In this document: positions 50,664 to 61,930 of the stretch, in pieces
How the letters are laid out: each line of letters begins with the position of its first letter
How positions within the stretch are numbered: the stretch's first letter is position 1
Assembly (NCBI GenBank): GCA_946406115.1
Contig: OX291547.1
Location: 501,001 to 565,000 of the forward strand
Length of the DNA: 64,000 bases
From: Apoda limacodes
Taxonomy: Eukaryota; Arthropoda; Insecta; Lepidoptera; Limacodidae
Reading direction: 5' to 3'
Position numbers and translations under genes: made by a program
The notes under the pieces: generated by a model
The model's input: only the letters and a program-made list of their open reading frames with translations
What the model was told of the DNA's origin: nothing
Database searches by the model: none

Positions 50664-52395
50664 TAATTGCTCAAATACCTTAAATATTTTTCACCAAAAT
50701 ATTGCTGGAATATTGATTAAACTAGATACCAAACAATTAGCCTTGAATGAATTTATACAAAACCATGAAGAGAGACATTATTCGTTTTACTGAAACGGTT
50801 TTGAAAAAAGGAACAGATACTAATGTTTGTTTGAGAAACTATAAACTAGCGGCATATTTTTCCCGAAGCAAGCAGAATCGCGGAGGATATTGCATTTTGG
50901 TAAATACTAGTATAAATTTTAAAAATATTGACATTATTAAAAATTTGACTTTGAATGTAGTGCAATAGAATGAATCGATTTTAAAATAATATTATTTTTG
51001 TGTATTTTCTTTTCAGAACTTGACACCTTATTAGACTATTAAACAAGAAAACACTCAAACAAAAAAAATATTCTGTGCGGAGACTGGAACATAGACATAC
51101 TTAAGCAAAATAAAAACAGCCAGGAATTAATTAGTTTATGTAATAATTATAACTTAGACACTCACATCAAACAACCTACAAGAAACCAAGCCTGTCTAGA
51201 TCAAATAGCCAGTAATTTTGCACAGGCAACAGCCAAGATTCACTTCTTAGCGTTATCTGACCATGATACTGGTCAGACATTATCGATAAAAGTTAAAAAA
51301 AAAACCCAAAAAGCTGCATTACTGGTTTGAATACAAACGAGACTACAGTAAAGAAAACACTAAAAATTTTTGTAACTGTATAAAGGCACTTTCGTTTTCA
51401 GAGCTATATGACACGGAAAATGCTTTTAACTGCTTTCATGACACACTTACATTATTTCATAAGCTTTGTTTTCCTTTGATTAAAATGAAAGTTACAAGAA
51501 AGGCAAATAAGCTTAGTTGCTTAGATGGTTAACAAAAGGCTTAAGGAGGTCAAGTATAAAGAAAAGACGACTTTACCTTTCATACAAATTTGGAATAAAT
51601 AATAAACAGGTGAATAAAAAAACTTATAAAAGATGTATGTTACAAGCTCAAAAGTTTCAGAATAAAAATTATGAAGAAAAAAAATAAAAATAAATGTACA
51701 GCCACTTGGGGCATATTAAATAATACGAATGCAGTGGGTCATGATGAGATAAAGACAAAAAATATTAAAAAATGGGCGGTCTATCTCAGTACACCACTAA
51801 GCTATATTGTGAAATTGTCCTTTTTTCAGGGATGCTTTCCAAACAGGCTTAAATTGTATACGGTTACACCTCTATTTAAGAAAGGGAGTACTTTTAATTT
51901 AAATGATTACAGACCAGTAACAATAGTTCCAAACCTAGCGTTAGTTTTTAAAAAAGCTTTGCCCAGCATGCCCGTATTGGTAGGTTTTTTGATAAATATG
52001 ACATACTGACGTCACAACAATATGGTTTCCGAAAAGGAAGCTCTACAGCAAATGCATGTTTTCTTCTGGTCAAGGTCAAGGTCAAGGTCAAGGCTGTTAC
52101 GGAAAATTTAAACAATAGAAAACCTACTATAGCCATATTTCTAGATATGAGTCGAAAGCTTTTTTCGACTTTGTGGTACATGACACTCTTTTGGAAAAGC
52201 TGGAATGGTATGGAATCTGGGGTAATGCTAGGGACTAGATCAAGGATAACCTCGAAAATAAGAGACAATGTACCGAAATTTCTCAAATGTCAGAAATAGA
52301 TGGACAGCCAACAAAAATAAGATGCCGTTCTACTTTGAGAAATAATAAATGTGGTGTACCCCAAGGTAGTATTTTGGGTACATTGCTGTTTTTAA
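50664..52395 (+). pseudogene. LINE (family G) ORF2: endonuclease and RT, 3'-truncated
   Basis: Endonuclease: NIFHQNIAGILIKLDTKQLA near 50690, NRGGYCILVNT near 50880, ILCGDWNIDILKQN (51070-51110) and LALSDHDTG (about 51250-51280). RT: FNLNDYRPVTIVPNLALVFK (51894-51955), QQYGFRKGSSTANACFLLVK (52015-52075), a decayed FLDMS-KAF near 52140, and CGVPQGSILGTLLF at 52350-52393. It stops there, before the A-D-D box, replaced by unrelated sequence. Numerous stops and frameshifts; EN and RT are in shifting frames. It follows ORF1 directly, as expected. Confidence 0.82.
52073..52097 (+). repeat. (GGTCAA)4 hexanucleotide run inside LINE RT
   Basis: TGGTCAAGGTCAAGGTCAAG followed by GTCAAGG: four tandem GGTCAA units. 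It keeps the reading frame (6-bp steps). It also creates three overlapping TCAAGGTCA words. Confidence 0.9.
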
Positions 52396-52865
52396 CATAC
52401 GGTCATTTGCAATAGTCCATACATAGTGTAAAGGTTAAAATTGCGTGTAGCCAATCTGTAAATCTCGCACTCACACATTAACATAATCAGAACTGTCAAT
52501 AATGTCAATAAATCGACAAAATTAGCTTTAGTTTTCTTTATACTAACCTTTTTATTTAAACCGTTCGTCTATCTTTTGGTTTCTTAACCTAACAAATTAA
52601 TTAGGTGTAAACTGCAGTGTTGTTTACATACGTATTGTTTATTTTGTATTAACTGTTATCTGCCCCGTTGCTAATTCCGTTCTGAATATTTTTGTTAGGA
52701 ATAACTTTTTTTTTTATGTTTTGACATCTAGTTCTCTCTGAAAAGGACCAGTTGGTATGAGAACTTTTTTTTTGTTTACAAGAATTAAAACACATGCAAT
52801 CAAATAAAAATGGTTTTTATTAAATTTTAAAAATCATAAATAATGTTTTTGATAAATGTATCTTT
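52396..52865. other. Gene-free AT-rich stretch
   Basis: Nothing coding recognised after the LINE break at 52395. Confidence 0.45.
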
Positions 52866-53095
52866 TTTCTATATATATTTCCTATGGTTATAGCTAAAGT
52901 ATTCGTTTTCGTAATGAAAAGAAAATTGAAACTTAACCACAAGAATAAAAAAAAAATACAAGTCACCATTAATTCGGTAACGCTGCTATATTTTGAAAAA
53001 CAACAAAGTAAAAAAAAAATTATGTCTTAGATATATTGAAATGTAAAAAAATATCTGTAAGAGAAATAGTACTTTATTTTTAATGTCTCTTTTTT
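52866..53095. repeat. ~215-bp repeat H, copy 1
   Basis: From CTATATATATTTCCTATGG through CGTTTTCGTAATGAAAAG and CGGTAACGCTGCTATATTTT to TAGTACTTTATTTTTA. Same orientation and about 93% identical to 58993-59205. Directly after copy 1 the next unit seems to start again (TTTTTTCTATATATAT) and is cut by the inverted-repeat element at 53114. Confidence 0.85.
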
Positions 53096-53146
53096 CTATA
53101 TATATATAAAATATGTAACGGAATGCCCCCAAATCCCTTAAAGGGG

Positions 53147-54290
53147 TTATAGGGTATCCGGTACACAAGCATTTAGTAATGGACCCAAGGGTGAAATCAT
53201 TAACCTGAAGCATACGCAGCTTTCAGAAATTTGGTGAAAGCTTGAAAAGAACTTCTCCTTAAACTCTTGTGTGCTGTGTGGGGGTCGATAACTGGTCATT
53301 TTGTCAAAATTTGTGATGAAATATCTAAATATTTTTTTCTATTTTTACCTACAGGTGATGTCTCTGTGAAGCTAATTAAAAAAAAAAAAAATGGTTGTTT
53401 AAGACCTTTTGCTTTAACTTTTTATTTTTAAATTTATGAGTGAAATGAGAAGCAAATTATTTACAAATAATTTATACATCGTAAAATGTTTTTTATCAGT
53501 AATAAAGATACATGTTTCGTTATTTTAATTTATTAATATGCATGTTCAATTTAGAATGTTAGTGCAGACCGGTCTAGTAATTACTAGCCACGTAACATGC
53601 AACATGTTAAGATTGCGTATTAATAAATTTTAATTACAATATAAACTTAGTCAATGTCGCTACTGCGATCCGTTGTTCTTTGAAGAACCCGAAAATCAGA
53701 AATTATGCAGAGTGAGAGGGAAGAATTTTCTCTTTCGTGCACATATTTTATCTAAAGGGTTCTTCATAAATAATTACATGTTTTTCGTAATTAACAAAAA
53801 ATTGGTTTAAATCTTGCAAATAACAATAATGAAAAGATTCCATCAGATTATTTTACAGAATATTAAAAATTAAATAGAAAATAATAAAAATAAAGTATTT
53901 TAAATTTTAATAAAAAAATATCAGAAGGTTCAGCTCTTTTATAACGTTTTGAGTGAAATAATAAAATAATTTCTACTAAATCATATCTCATAATTTTGTT
54001 ACCATTACACCTAAGCTATTAGGGCAATTGAGTTCATTAAAATTGTCATAGCAGTCGTTTTTAATGTGAGCTTTCGGACAAAGTTAATAAAAGAACAATA
54101 CGGTACCCCAATTTTCGGAATGTAGGATTCGCGCTAATAATTTGCTCTACGACGATTGGTCGACATATGGTCAACGCCCACCTGAAGCCTGGGTTGTTTG
54201 GGAATTCTCGGCAAAACTACCATAAAATTGGGAATTATGATCACTATTAGTAATCACAAGAATTTCACTTTGTAATTTTTGCTAAATAAG
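53147..54290. other. Left non-coding arm of the putative TIR element
   Basis: AT-rich, no coding frame recognised. TCCGTTGTTCTTTGAAGAACC near 53670 is a short palindromic word. Confidence 0.45.
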
Positions 54291-54457
54291 TAATAGCTAC
54301 AGCAACAGAGAGGGATCAGGGGCCCTTCCGCCCGCCGTGCCAGCAACCGTATCATCTGTGGCGAGCTTCGGCAGTCTTAGAACCGCACCTTTTGTCCTCT
54401 ATGCTGCCTGTGCAGTGAATCCTCATCCCTTAGTCTTAGTAACTTCTTTTATATATT

Positions 54458-55357
54458 ATGGCCATAAGAAAAAAAAAAAAGAAAAGAGTTTGCACAGCGG
54501 CTACTCCATCCACATATAATGTAGATTTTTGCAACATCAGGGGTATTCACGCAAATCTTAACGCAGTCCACCACCATCTCGAAACTGCGCAGCCGACCAT
54601 TCTTTTTCTAACGGAGACGCAGATATCCTGCCCGGCCGACACATCATACCTTCACTATCCCGGCTACAAACTCGAACACAATTTCATGAGTCGTGCCGGT
54701 GTATGTATGTTCGTCCGGGAGGATATCTGCTGTCGCCGCCTTCATAGCCTTGAAGACAGGGACCTGTCGATATTGTGGGTGCGCGTAGATTACGGCGGCC
54801 ACACTCGTATCTATACGTGCCTATACAGGTCTCATAGCGGTGACACGGACGTAACTCGACTCTTCACGCACCTGAGTTTGACGACTGACAAAGTTCTAGA
54901 GCAATATCCCACAGCAGAACTAGTTATGTTGGGAGACTTTAACGCCCACCATCGCGAGTGGCTCAGTTCTCGAACCAATAACTATGCTGGGATATCTGCT
55001 CACGAATTTGCTCTGACCTATGGATTCTCTCAGCTGGTACTTTCTCCAACGAGAATACCAGATATAGAGGAACATACGAGCTCCTTACTGGACCTTCTGC
55101 TGACTACTCGTCCGGACGGATACTCCGTCTCAGTGGATGCGCCTCTTGGCTCCTCGGACCACTGTCTCGTCCGGACTCAAGTGTCATGCACACAACCCGA
55201 TCCTTCTGGGCCAACTAATTGGCGTCGTGTGTGGCACTATAAGTCAGCAGACTGGGATGGATTTGCTTTAACTCAGAAGATCCTGACGTCTGCGCAGCCG
55301 CAGTCACTGAGACAATCCTTGCTGGTATGGAATGTTTCATCCCTAACCTGCGAGTAG
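54458..55357 (+). pseudogene. J1 copy C ORF2, endonuclease part
   Basis: VDFCNIRGIHANLNAVHHHL (N-terminal strand with catalytic Asn), ILFLTETQISCP (Glu), GVCMFVREDI, YTCLYRSHSG, LVMLGDFNAHHREWLSS (Asp/Asn), DLLLTTRPDGY and PLGSSDHCLVRT (catalytic Ser-Asp-His). All catalytic residues of the apurinic-type endonuclease are present. About 37 nt present in copies A and D (after GGGATGGAT) are missing near 55262, which shifts the frame and ends this part at 55357. The Met at 54458 precedes a Lys-rich start (KKKKKR). Confidence 0.93.
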
Positions 55358-57201
55358 CTGCCGGCGTCAAAAAACGACCGTGGTTTAATAGGTCTTGCAG
55401 AGAAGCTAAAATTCTTAAGCAAACTGCGTATGAGGCTTGGACCACGGCTCGTAATAATAAGGATCCGAATATTTCTGAGTTAAAACGCAAATTAAATGCT
55501 GCCTCGAGGTTCAGTAAGAAAGCAACTGCCAGAGCAAAATTCCAATTCATCGGCAAAATAGGTGGGCGACTTGCGAGCTATCCTTCTGGGAGTCGTGCTT
55601 TCTGGTCGCTTGCCAAAGCTGCCGAAGGGAACTTCTGCCAGTCGTCGTTACCACCACTGCGAAAGACCGATGGTGACTTTGCCCATAGTGCTAAAGAGAA
55701 AGCCGATCTACTGGGCAGTCTCTTTGCCTCGAACTCGAATATGAACGATGAAGGCGCTGTACCACCTACTATACCGTGGTGCGGTAAGACCATGCCGGAA
55801 ATCTCCATAACGCAGCGGGAGGTCAGGCGGGCGTTGCTCTCTCTAAACGTTCATAAGTCGAGTGGGCCAGACGGTATACCAGCAGTGGTGCTTAAGCAGT
55901 GTGCTCCTGAGTTATGTCCTGTACTCACGCGCCTCTTTGCTCTTTCCTACCACACTAGGCAATTTCCGTCTTCATGGAAGACTGCGAATGTGCACCCGGT
56001 GCCCAAAAAGGGCAATAGATCAGATCCATCGAATTACAGGCCTATCGCTATTACCTCTCTCCTCTCTAAGGTGATGGAGCGTGTGATCAACACACAGCTT
56101 CTAAGATACCTAGAAGTACACGATCTGGTCAGTGACCGTCAATATGGCTTTCGCCACGGTCGCTCGACTGGTGACCTTCTAGTGTATCTCACACACCGAT
56201 GGGCACTAGCCATTGAGAGTCAGGGGGAGGCATTGGCATGCAGCCTGGACATAGCGAAGGCGTTCGATCGGGTCTGGCACCGCGGTCTTCTATCGAAGTT
56301 GCCATCTTACGGAGTGCCCGAGGGTTTGTGCAAATGGGTGGCTAGCTTTTTGTCCGGTAGACGCATACGAACCGTAGTTGACGGTAGTTGCTCTGATAGC
56401 ATGGACATTAATGCTGGTGTCCCGCAAGGGTCTGTGCTGTCTCCTACGCTGTTTCTACTGCATATCAATGACATGTTGGACATCAACAATATACATTGCT
56501 ATGCAGATGACAGTACTGGAGACGCTTTTTACACGGGTCGTGCAAACATCCCTCGTTCCGTTGTGGAGGAAAACCGCGGAGAACTTGTGTCTCAAATCGA
56601 GAACACACTGTCCCAGGTCTCTGATTGGGGACGGGTAAACTTGGTCCGATTCAACCCTACAAAGACACAAGTGTGCGCGTTCACCGCTAAGAAAACTCCA
56701 TTCACTGTAATCCCACAATTCCAGAACACTCCCCTCTCCATCTCCAAGAGTATTGGGATCCTTGGTGTCGACATCTCCAGCGATGTTCAGTTCCGAGATC
56801 ATTTACAAGATAAGGTGAAGCTGGCGTCCAAAAAACTTGGTGTACTCAACAGAGCGAAGCAGTACTTCACGTCGGGGCAAAGGTTGTTACTTTACAAGTC
56901 GCAGGTTCGGCCCCATATGGAGTACTGCTGCCATCTCTGGGCAGGTGCACCCGGATACCAGCTTGGCCCTTTTGACTCGGTTCAACGACGGGCTGTGAGA
57001 ATTGTCGACGATTCCAAACTCACTTGCGGTATCGAGCCTTTAAGTCTGAGGAGAGACTTTGCCTCACTGTGTGTGTTCTACCGCTTGTACAATGGGTTGT
57101 GTTCAGAGGAATTGTTCGAAATTATGCCCACGGCTACTTTCTACCATCGCACCGCTCGCCATCGGCAGGGAATTCATTCTCACACTTTAGAACCTAAATA
57201 G
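55327..57201 (+). pseudogene. J1 copy C ORF2, reverse transcriptase part
   Basis: 624 uninterrupted codons. RT-0 SSGPDGIPAVVLKQCAPELC; RT-1 VHPVPKKGNRSDPSNYRPIA; RT-2 RQYGFRHGRSTGDLLVYLTH; RT-3 LACSLDIAKAFDRVWHRGLL (Asp); RT-4 DINAGVPQGSVLSPTLFLLH; RT-5 IHCYADDSTGDAFY (catalytic Asp pair); then the thumb (LVRFNPTKTQVCAF, SISKSIGILGVDISSDVQFR) and C-terminal CCHLWAGAPGYQLGPFDSVQ. It ends at TAG 57199-57201, where copy A has TGG and reads on about 60 codons (PRTLKLWNELP...), so a single base change truncates it. With the upstream 37-nt deletion it is the second of two lesions. Confidence 0.95.
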
Positions 57202-57455
57202 TCGCGTACAGTGCGGTTTCAGAGAAACTTCCTCCCGCGAACGCTTAAGTTGTGGAATGAGCTCCCTGCCAAGGTTTTCTGCAAGGACTACAGTATGGAG
57301 TTCTTCAAGAAAGAAGTTATTGGATTTCTGAAGGGTCGGCAACGCGCAAGTGATACCCCTGGTGTTGCAAGCGTCCATAGGCTACGGTGACCGCTTACCA
57401 TCAGGCGGGCCGTAAGCTTGTTTGCCACCTTAGTGGTATATAAAAAAAAAAAAAA

Positions 57456-58950
57456 ACTTCTTAGTTATTAATAGTCGTATTACAAAAAATGAAACAACTA
57501 TAATGTCACGTTCCCGTTTACGCTTGTATTCAAACATTCATTTTCAGCCGGCAATATTCTTAATTATAATTATTAAAAGTAATTATACAATACTTTGTTT
57601 ATCATCTAACAAGTAGGTATACAATCTGTATTGAAGCACATCAGGATAATACTTATTCTATCGCAATGTCTTATCTACAGATGGTACAAAAAAAAACTCT
57701 GTATGGCAACACTTTTTAGTTTAAAACGTAATAGCACAATCTGGTCAGTAGGTCCTGTACCTACATACTGCATTCACTTTATCTAGCGATCAAAATCTTC
57801 AGTCAAAAGCCGACGGCTCGCGATGTCTTTGTTTTGTTTGAATTAAATATGAGTGAAATTCGTTAATTAAGTTATTGTTTTAATAAAATGAGTGAATTTC
57901 ATTAGCAAATACAACAAGATGATTCTGTGTGTTGGAGTCTTTGAAAATACCGTTTTGAGTTGAGGGCAAGATATGTATGTAGAGCGTTTTATCAACGGGA
58001 GACCATCGCAAGCAGCAAAGGTTTCCGTCATATGATGCCTGCAGAAGCATGTCACTGCGGCTTCAAATACTATTATCTGTGCTGCCGTACTGTGGCTGGC
58101 ACATGCTACTTTTACGGTGTGGAGAAGAGGATAACAGTCGCGTTTAACTTCCTAACAGTGGAAATGCTACAAAATGTACCTATCATTACGTGTTGCGGCG
58201 CGTCTCTTTTTTAACAACAATGGAGGTAACTTTAAATCATTTTTGTAAATTTTACGTACCTACGGGAAGGAAGCAAATGTTTGAAAGAGAAGTTAAAATA
58301 CTCAAAAGTTTTTTTTTGTTTAGTGTTCAGTTCACTTTGAACCACTTTTGTGAAAACGTACGTGCGTACGTACCTAGCTTATTTTTAAAATGGGAAGTTA
58401 AAAAGGGTTTTAATTTAGTGTTTTAGTAAATGAAGGTTACTTTGAATCAGTTTTGTGAATTAAGATAGGTACCTACATAGGTAGTTAATGTTTAAAAAAG
58501 AAGATAAGTCCAGTGTTAGTGAATGTACCTATGTCATTGAACCTTTGTTGTTAAAACTGAAATTTTTTAATGCAGTGCTTAGTGAAAAAGTTTAGTGAAT
58601 TAAAGAAGCAAGCTGCTGCTTAAGCTTTTTAGTTAAGTAGGTAGCTTTTAGCCATCCTGTTTTTATTTTTGCGTAGCGTCGCACAAATTTGAGTTTCTAC
58701 GCCGAAAAAAGTACCAGGAACACATAAACGACAGGACGTCGTACACGTTGTAGGTAGGTAATTGTGTAACTGGATTGATACGAATTCAAAAGTACTAGAT
58801 TCTCATAAATTACCGGGTGGCATATTCTAAAGTTCATTAAACTTTATGGTCAAGTCAGAAACGTAAAATTATTTTATGAAATTAGTATGAAGAACTGAAA
58901 TGCTTATTTTCAGCGTGAAACTTTGAATAGTGATTGCTGAGTAGGTGCAC
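57456..58950. other. Right non-coding arm of the putative TIR element
   Basis: A frame at 57960-58214 (+) is Cys-rich (CHCGFKYYYLCCRTVAGTCY) but resembles nothing I know and has no flanking support. Between 58230 and 58600 a loose repeat recurs (GTAACTTTAAATCATTTTTG, TTCACTTTGAACCACTTTTG, GTTACTTTGAATCAGTTTTG). Confidence 0.4.
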
Positions 58951-58992
58951 TCATGCCCCCTTTAGGGATTTGGGGCATTTCCGTTACACTCT

Positions 58993-59205
58993 GTATATAT
59001 TTCCTATGGTTACAGCCTAAGTATTCGTTTTCGTAATGAAAAGAAAATTTAAACTTAACCATAAGAATAAAAAAAATACAATTCACCATTTATTCGGTAA
59101 CGCCGCTATATTTTGAAAAACAACAAAGTAAAAAAAATATGTTATGTCTTAAATATATTGAAATGTAAAATAATATCTGTAAGAAAAATAGTACTTTATT
59201 TTTAG
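58993..59205. repeat. ~215-bp repeat H, copy 2
   Basis: GTATATATTTCCTATGGTTA through CGTTTTCGTAATGAAAAG to TAGTACTTTATTTTTAG; see copy 1. It is immediately followed by the inverted GGGTTCCGTACCC repeat. Confidence 0.85.
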
Positions 59206-59545
59206 GGTTCCGTACCCAAAGGGTAATTAGCGGAACCCTATTACTAAGACTCTTACTGTATCTCATGAACCGTGATAGACAGTTGAAATTTTCATAGAAT
59301 ATATATTTCTGTTGCCGCTATAACAACAAATACTAAAAAACAGAATAGAATAAATATTTAAGGAGGCTCCCATACAACAAACGTGATTTTTTTGCTCCAT
59401 TTTGCTCGATATCGGCAACAGGTAGACGCTTAAAATATTTACAGAATATTTAGTTACATGGTTACTTTAAAAATAAATAATTAAATTAAAATAAAACAAA
59501 AATTTAAGGGGGGCTCCGATACAACAAACGTGATTTTTTTTTATT
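59205..59545 (-). repeat. GGGTTCCGTACC-family repeat, reverse orientation
   Basis: Starts GGGTTCCGTACCCAAAGGGT and continues GCGGAACCCTATTACTAAGA, AACCGTGATAGACAGTTGAA, TATCGGCAACAGGTAGACGC: the inverse of 22352-22750. An internal block GGAGGCTCCCATACAACAAA is repeated as GGGGGCTCCGATACAACAAA. Confidence 0.78.
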
Positions 59546-59944
59546 ACATACAATTACTTTTTAATTATGTATAAGTACATGAAGTTATTTTTGAGAAACC
59601 TTATTTAATTTTTGAACTTTGTGTATATTTAACTAGGTATTATAAACCGATTTAGGTATGTAAAAGAAATATTTTAAAGACATATTTGGACATCTTTATT
59701 TCATGAGATTGTATTTTAATATTTTTTATGTAATAATGTAATAATAATTCAATTGTGATTTAATTTAAAAAGCGGTATTTATTGCGCTTTAATTTGTAAT
59801 TGTTTTGTATAAGTGTAGCCTAATCATTTCTTTGTAACTTCTTGGTAATATTTGCACGCCTTTTGAGGTAGAATAAGTGAAATATTAACTACAATAAGAA
59901 CTTTTTATACCTTATTCTAGCAAATAAATTATATTCATTCATTA
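59546..59944. other. Gene-free AT-rich stretch
   Basis: Resembles LINE 3' ends (AAATAAATTATATTCATTCA near 59925) but nothing firm. Confidence 0.4.
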
Positions 59945-59947
59945 ATT

Positions 59948-60140
59948 CATCAGGTGGACCGTGCGCTTGTTTGCCACCTTAAAGGTATTAAAAAAAAAAA
60001 AAAACCGCAGTCTATGGACGCTTACTACTTCAGGGGCATATCTCGCGTGTTGCTGACCCTTGTGCGTGACTAACTAGGCTTAAAGATGTAAAAATGGATG
60101 TGGTCCCATCCCTCCCGGTGGCTAGCGATGCGATGGTAGA
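59948..60140. repeat. Two LINE J1-type 3' ends in opposite orientation, tail to tail
   Basis: 59948-60003 is a plus-strand 3' end (CAGGTGGACCGTGCGCTTGT, GCCACCTTAAAGGTATTAAA, poly-A). 60004-60140 is a minus-strand, diverged 3' end (GCAGTCTATGGACGCTTACT ... TCTCGCGTGTTGCTGACCCT). Confidence 0.7.
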
Positions 60141-60770
60141 GAGGGGACCGTACGTGTGCATAGTTTTTATCAAGTCCTCAGATATACACAATCGTTAACA
60201 AACATCAACTTAATCCACTGATTTTATCACTACTGTGCACATGTCTTTCCTCGGCTTACTTCGGTAATCGAGATCACAGGAACCTATATGAAAATAATAT
60301 TAATCATAAATTAAAACTATTTTTTCTTAACATTTATTGCCCAATGGCGTGAGCTCGTCTTATCTTTATCATCTATTGTTACGTTTTAATACATGTCACA
60401 CCAAAAATACAAAAAAATCAACAGCTATTAGACGTCCGAATACTAAAACCCATTTTAAATTTAATCTCTAATGTATTATATTATGCTGCCTCTTAAAATT
60501 TCGATATACCCATGGTGTAAAATACCCAAAACTTCAGGTATCCAGCTAATTATCTACATAGAAAATTTTGAGCGAGTCATCCATCATAGCTACTCGAGTT
60601 TTACCTAACAAAAGTGTTAGTATTTAGGTTAGTTATTTGTATAGATAAATTTAACATACTCGTATTATTGTGGCCATAATTCAATACATCATAATTCATT
60701 TTATCATAAACTTTGAAAAATATTCAGCTAACGGAAAAGCAAGTTCAGCTAAAATAACCTGCAGGTAATC
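60141..60770. other. Gene-free AT-rich stretch
   Basis: No coding or repeat structure recognised. Confidence 0.45.
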
Positions 60771-61090
60771 ATTATAATTTTGACTGGGTTAATAACAACG
60801 TCATATTTGTTGACGAGAACATTTTTCAATCGCATTAGGACGGACATAAAGGACAACAAATATGACGGTGTTATTAGCCCAGTCATAAAGGACAACAAAT
60901 ATGACGGTGTTATTAGCCCAGTCGTAAAGGACAACAAATATGACGGTGTTATTAGCCCAGTCATAAAGGACAACAAATATGACGGTGTTATTAGCCCAGT
61001 CATAAAGGACAACAAATATGACGGTGTTATTAGCCCAGTCATAAAGGACAACAAATATGACGGTGTTATTAGCCCAGTCAAAATTATAAT
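60771..61090. mobile_element. Foldback-like element with 42-bp inverted ends and a six-unit 39-bp array
   Basis: 60771-60812 and 61049-61090 are inverted copies with two differences (outer end ATTATAATTTTGACTGGG). The right arm is a perfect-looking tandem array of six 39-bp units starting CATAAAGGACAACAAATATG at 60845, 60884, 60923, 60962, 61001 and 61040; only the third differs (CGTAAAGG). The left arm has a single inverted unit. ATTATAAT at each outer edge could be an 8-bp target duplication, but it is itself palindromic, so it may equally be part of the inverted repeat. Confidence 0.85.
60845..61078 (+). repeat. 39-bp tandem repeat, six units
   Basis: Exactly 6 x 39 = 234 bp with one substitution between units. 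The 13-codon period keeps frames open on both strands, which produces repetitive peptides that I regard as artefacts. Confidence 0.97.
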
Positions 61091-61685
61091 ATTCTAAGCA
61101 AAAGCTTACTCTTGTTTTAGCACGCGCTTCTGTTAGCGGAATCTTTTTCGTTGGCCTACGGTGCCGAAGCCCAACCGTCGAAATCTGAAAATTATTTTTT
61201 TATAAAAAATACCCAATAATAAAATCTGAAGCATACGAAGAGGCAGTGTTGCCGATTTTCAAAAAGTGTAATTCTTTTAGAAATTCTTAATTCATTTTTT
61301 CATAATACTTTTCGCGATATGTATCCACAAGTTAGGCTAAGACCTTCTCGTGAAATAAAATTATTTCCGACAGCCATTATTCACCTTAACCTCTAACCCT
61401 AAGGAACTCTTACCGATCGGTCACAGTTCAATCTAATTGCACACATCGGTATTGTTTACACTTCGGAATCTTAAACTTAAGCTTACATTTTCAATCCTTA
61501 AATAGAATTCTGCGTTTTTTTGATTTTTCGGTCTTAATCGGACTCCGCCGACTTAGTTCAGTTACTCAGAGACGGTAAACAAGCACGTCTATCATAGATT
61601 GCAGTAGCAGGAGCCTTAACCAACAGGCAGCTTGTTTTGCTCAAAGCCACCATTTTTCACCCATAAAAAATTGCTTACCTATATC
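61091..61685. other. Gene-free stretch
   Basis: No recognised gene. TCGGTCTTAATCGGACTCCG near 61536 is reminiscent of the GTCGGACTCGC repeat family. Confidence 0.4.
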
Positions 61686-61930
61686 ACACTTCTATACTAT
61701 AAAGGCGAAAGTTTGTGAATGTGTTTGTATGTTTGTTTCTTCTTCACGCTCAAACGGTTGTACCAATTTTAATGAAATTTGGTACGGAGGTAGGTGAAAC
61801 CCTGGATTAACATAAATGCCACTTTTTATCCTAAAAATATAGTATAATCAGATATGGTTCGATAACTGCATTTTGCGCGGGTGGAACCGCTGCAGAGCTA
61901 ATAACTTAATAAAATAACGAAAGTTTTTTT
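61686..61930 (+). repeat. Helitron/Lep1-like repeat
   Basis: CTATACTATAAAGGCGAAAG, GTTTGTATGTTTGTTTCTTC, TTAATGAAATTTGGTACGGA, TGCGCGGGTGGAACCGCTGC: the classic lepidopteran tract with an A(T)ACTATAAAGGCGAAAG start. Confidence 0.65.

Larger units (their letters stand above)
54295..57455 (+). mobile_element. LINE family J1, copy C, nearly intact ORF2
   Basis: The most complete J1 copy. 5' sequence from about 54295 (GGGATCAGGGGCCCTTCCGC) matches the 5' region of copy D; ORF2 spans 54458-57380 with only two lesions; the 3' UTR (GGTGACCGCTTACCATCAGG) ends with GTGGTATAT and a poly-A tail at about 57441-57455. ORF1 is not present. Confidence 0.93.
53114..58988. mobile_element. Region of 5.9 kb bounded by ~33-bp inverted repeats (putative TIR element)
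   Basis: Left end TGTAACGGAATGCCCCCAAA plus TCCCTTAAAGGGG (53114-53146); right end is its inverse, GCCCCCTTTAGGGATTTGGG then GCATTTCCGTTACA (58955-58988), with three indels. Repeat H lies just outside both ends, as if the element inserted near the start of the second unit of a tandem H pair. The interior holds LINE J1 copy C and about 2.7 kb of non-coding sequence; no transposase was recognised. Confidence 0.55.

Noticed and set aside
57960..58214. Cys-rich 84-codon frame
   Set aside because: No homology recognised, no splice or promoter context, inside a non-coding arm of a repeat-bounded element.
60749..61097. Repetitive peptides on both strands (KDNKYDGVISPVI-type and MTGLITPSYLLSF-type)
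   Set aside because: A 39-bp unit without stops stays open on both strands by arithmetic; no start context or homology.
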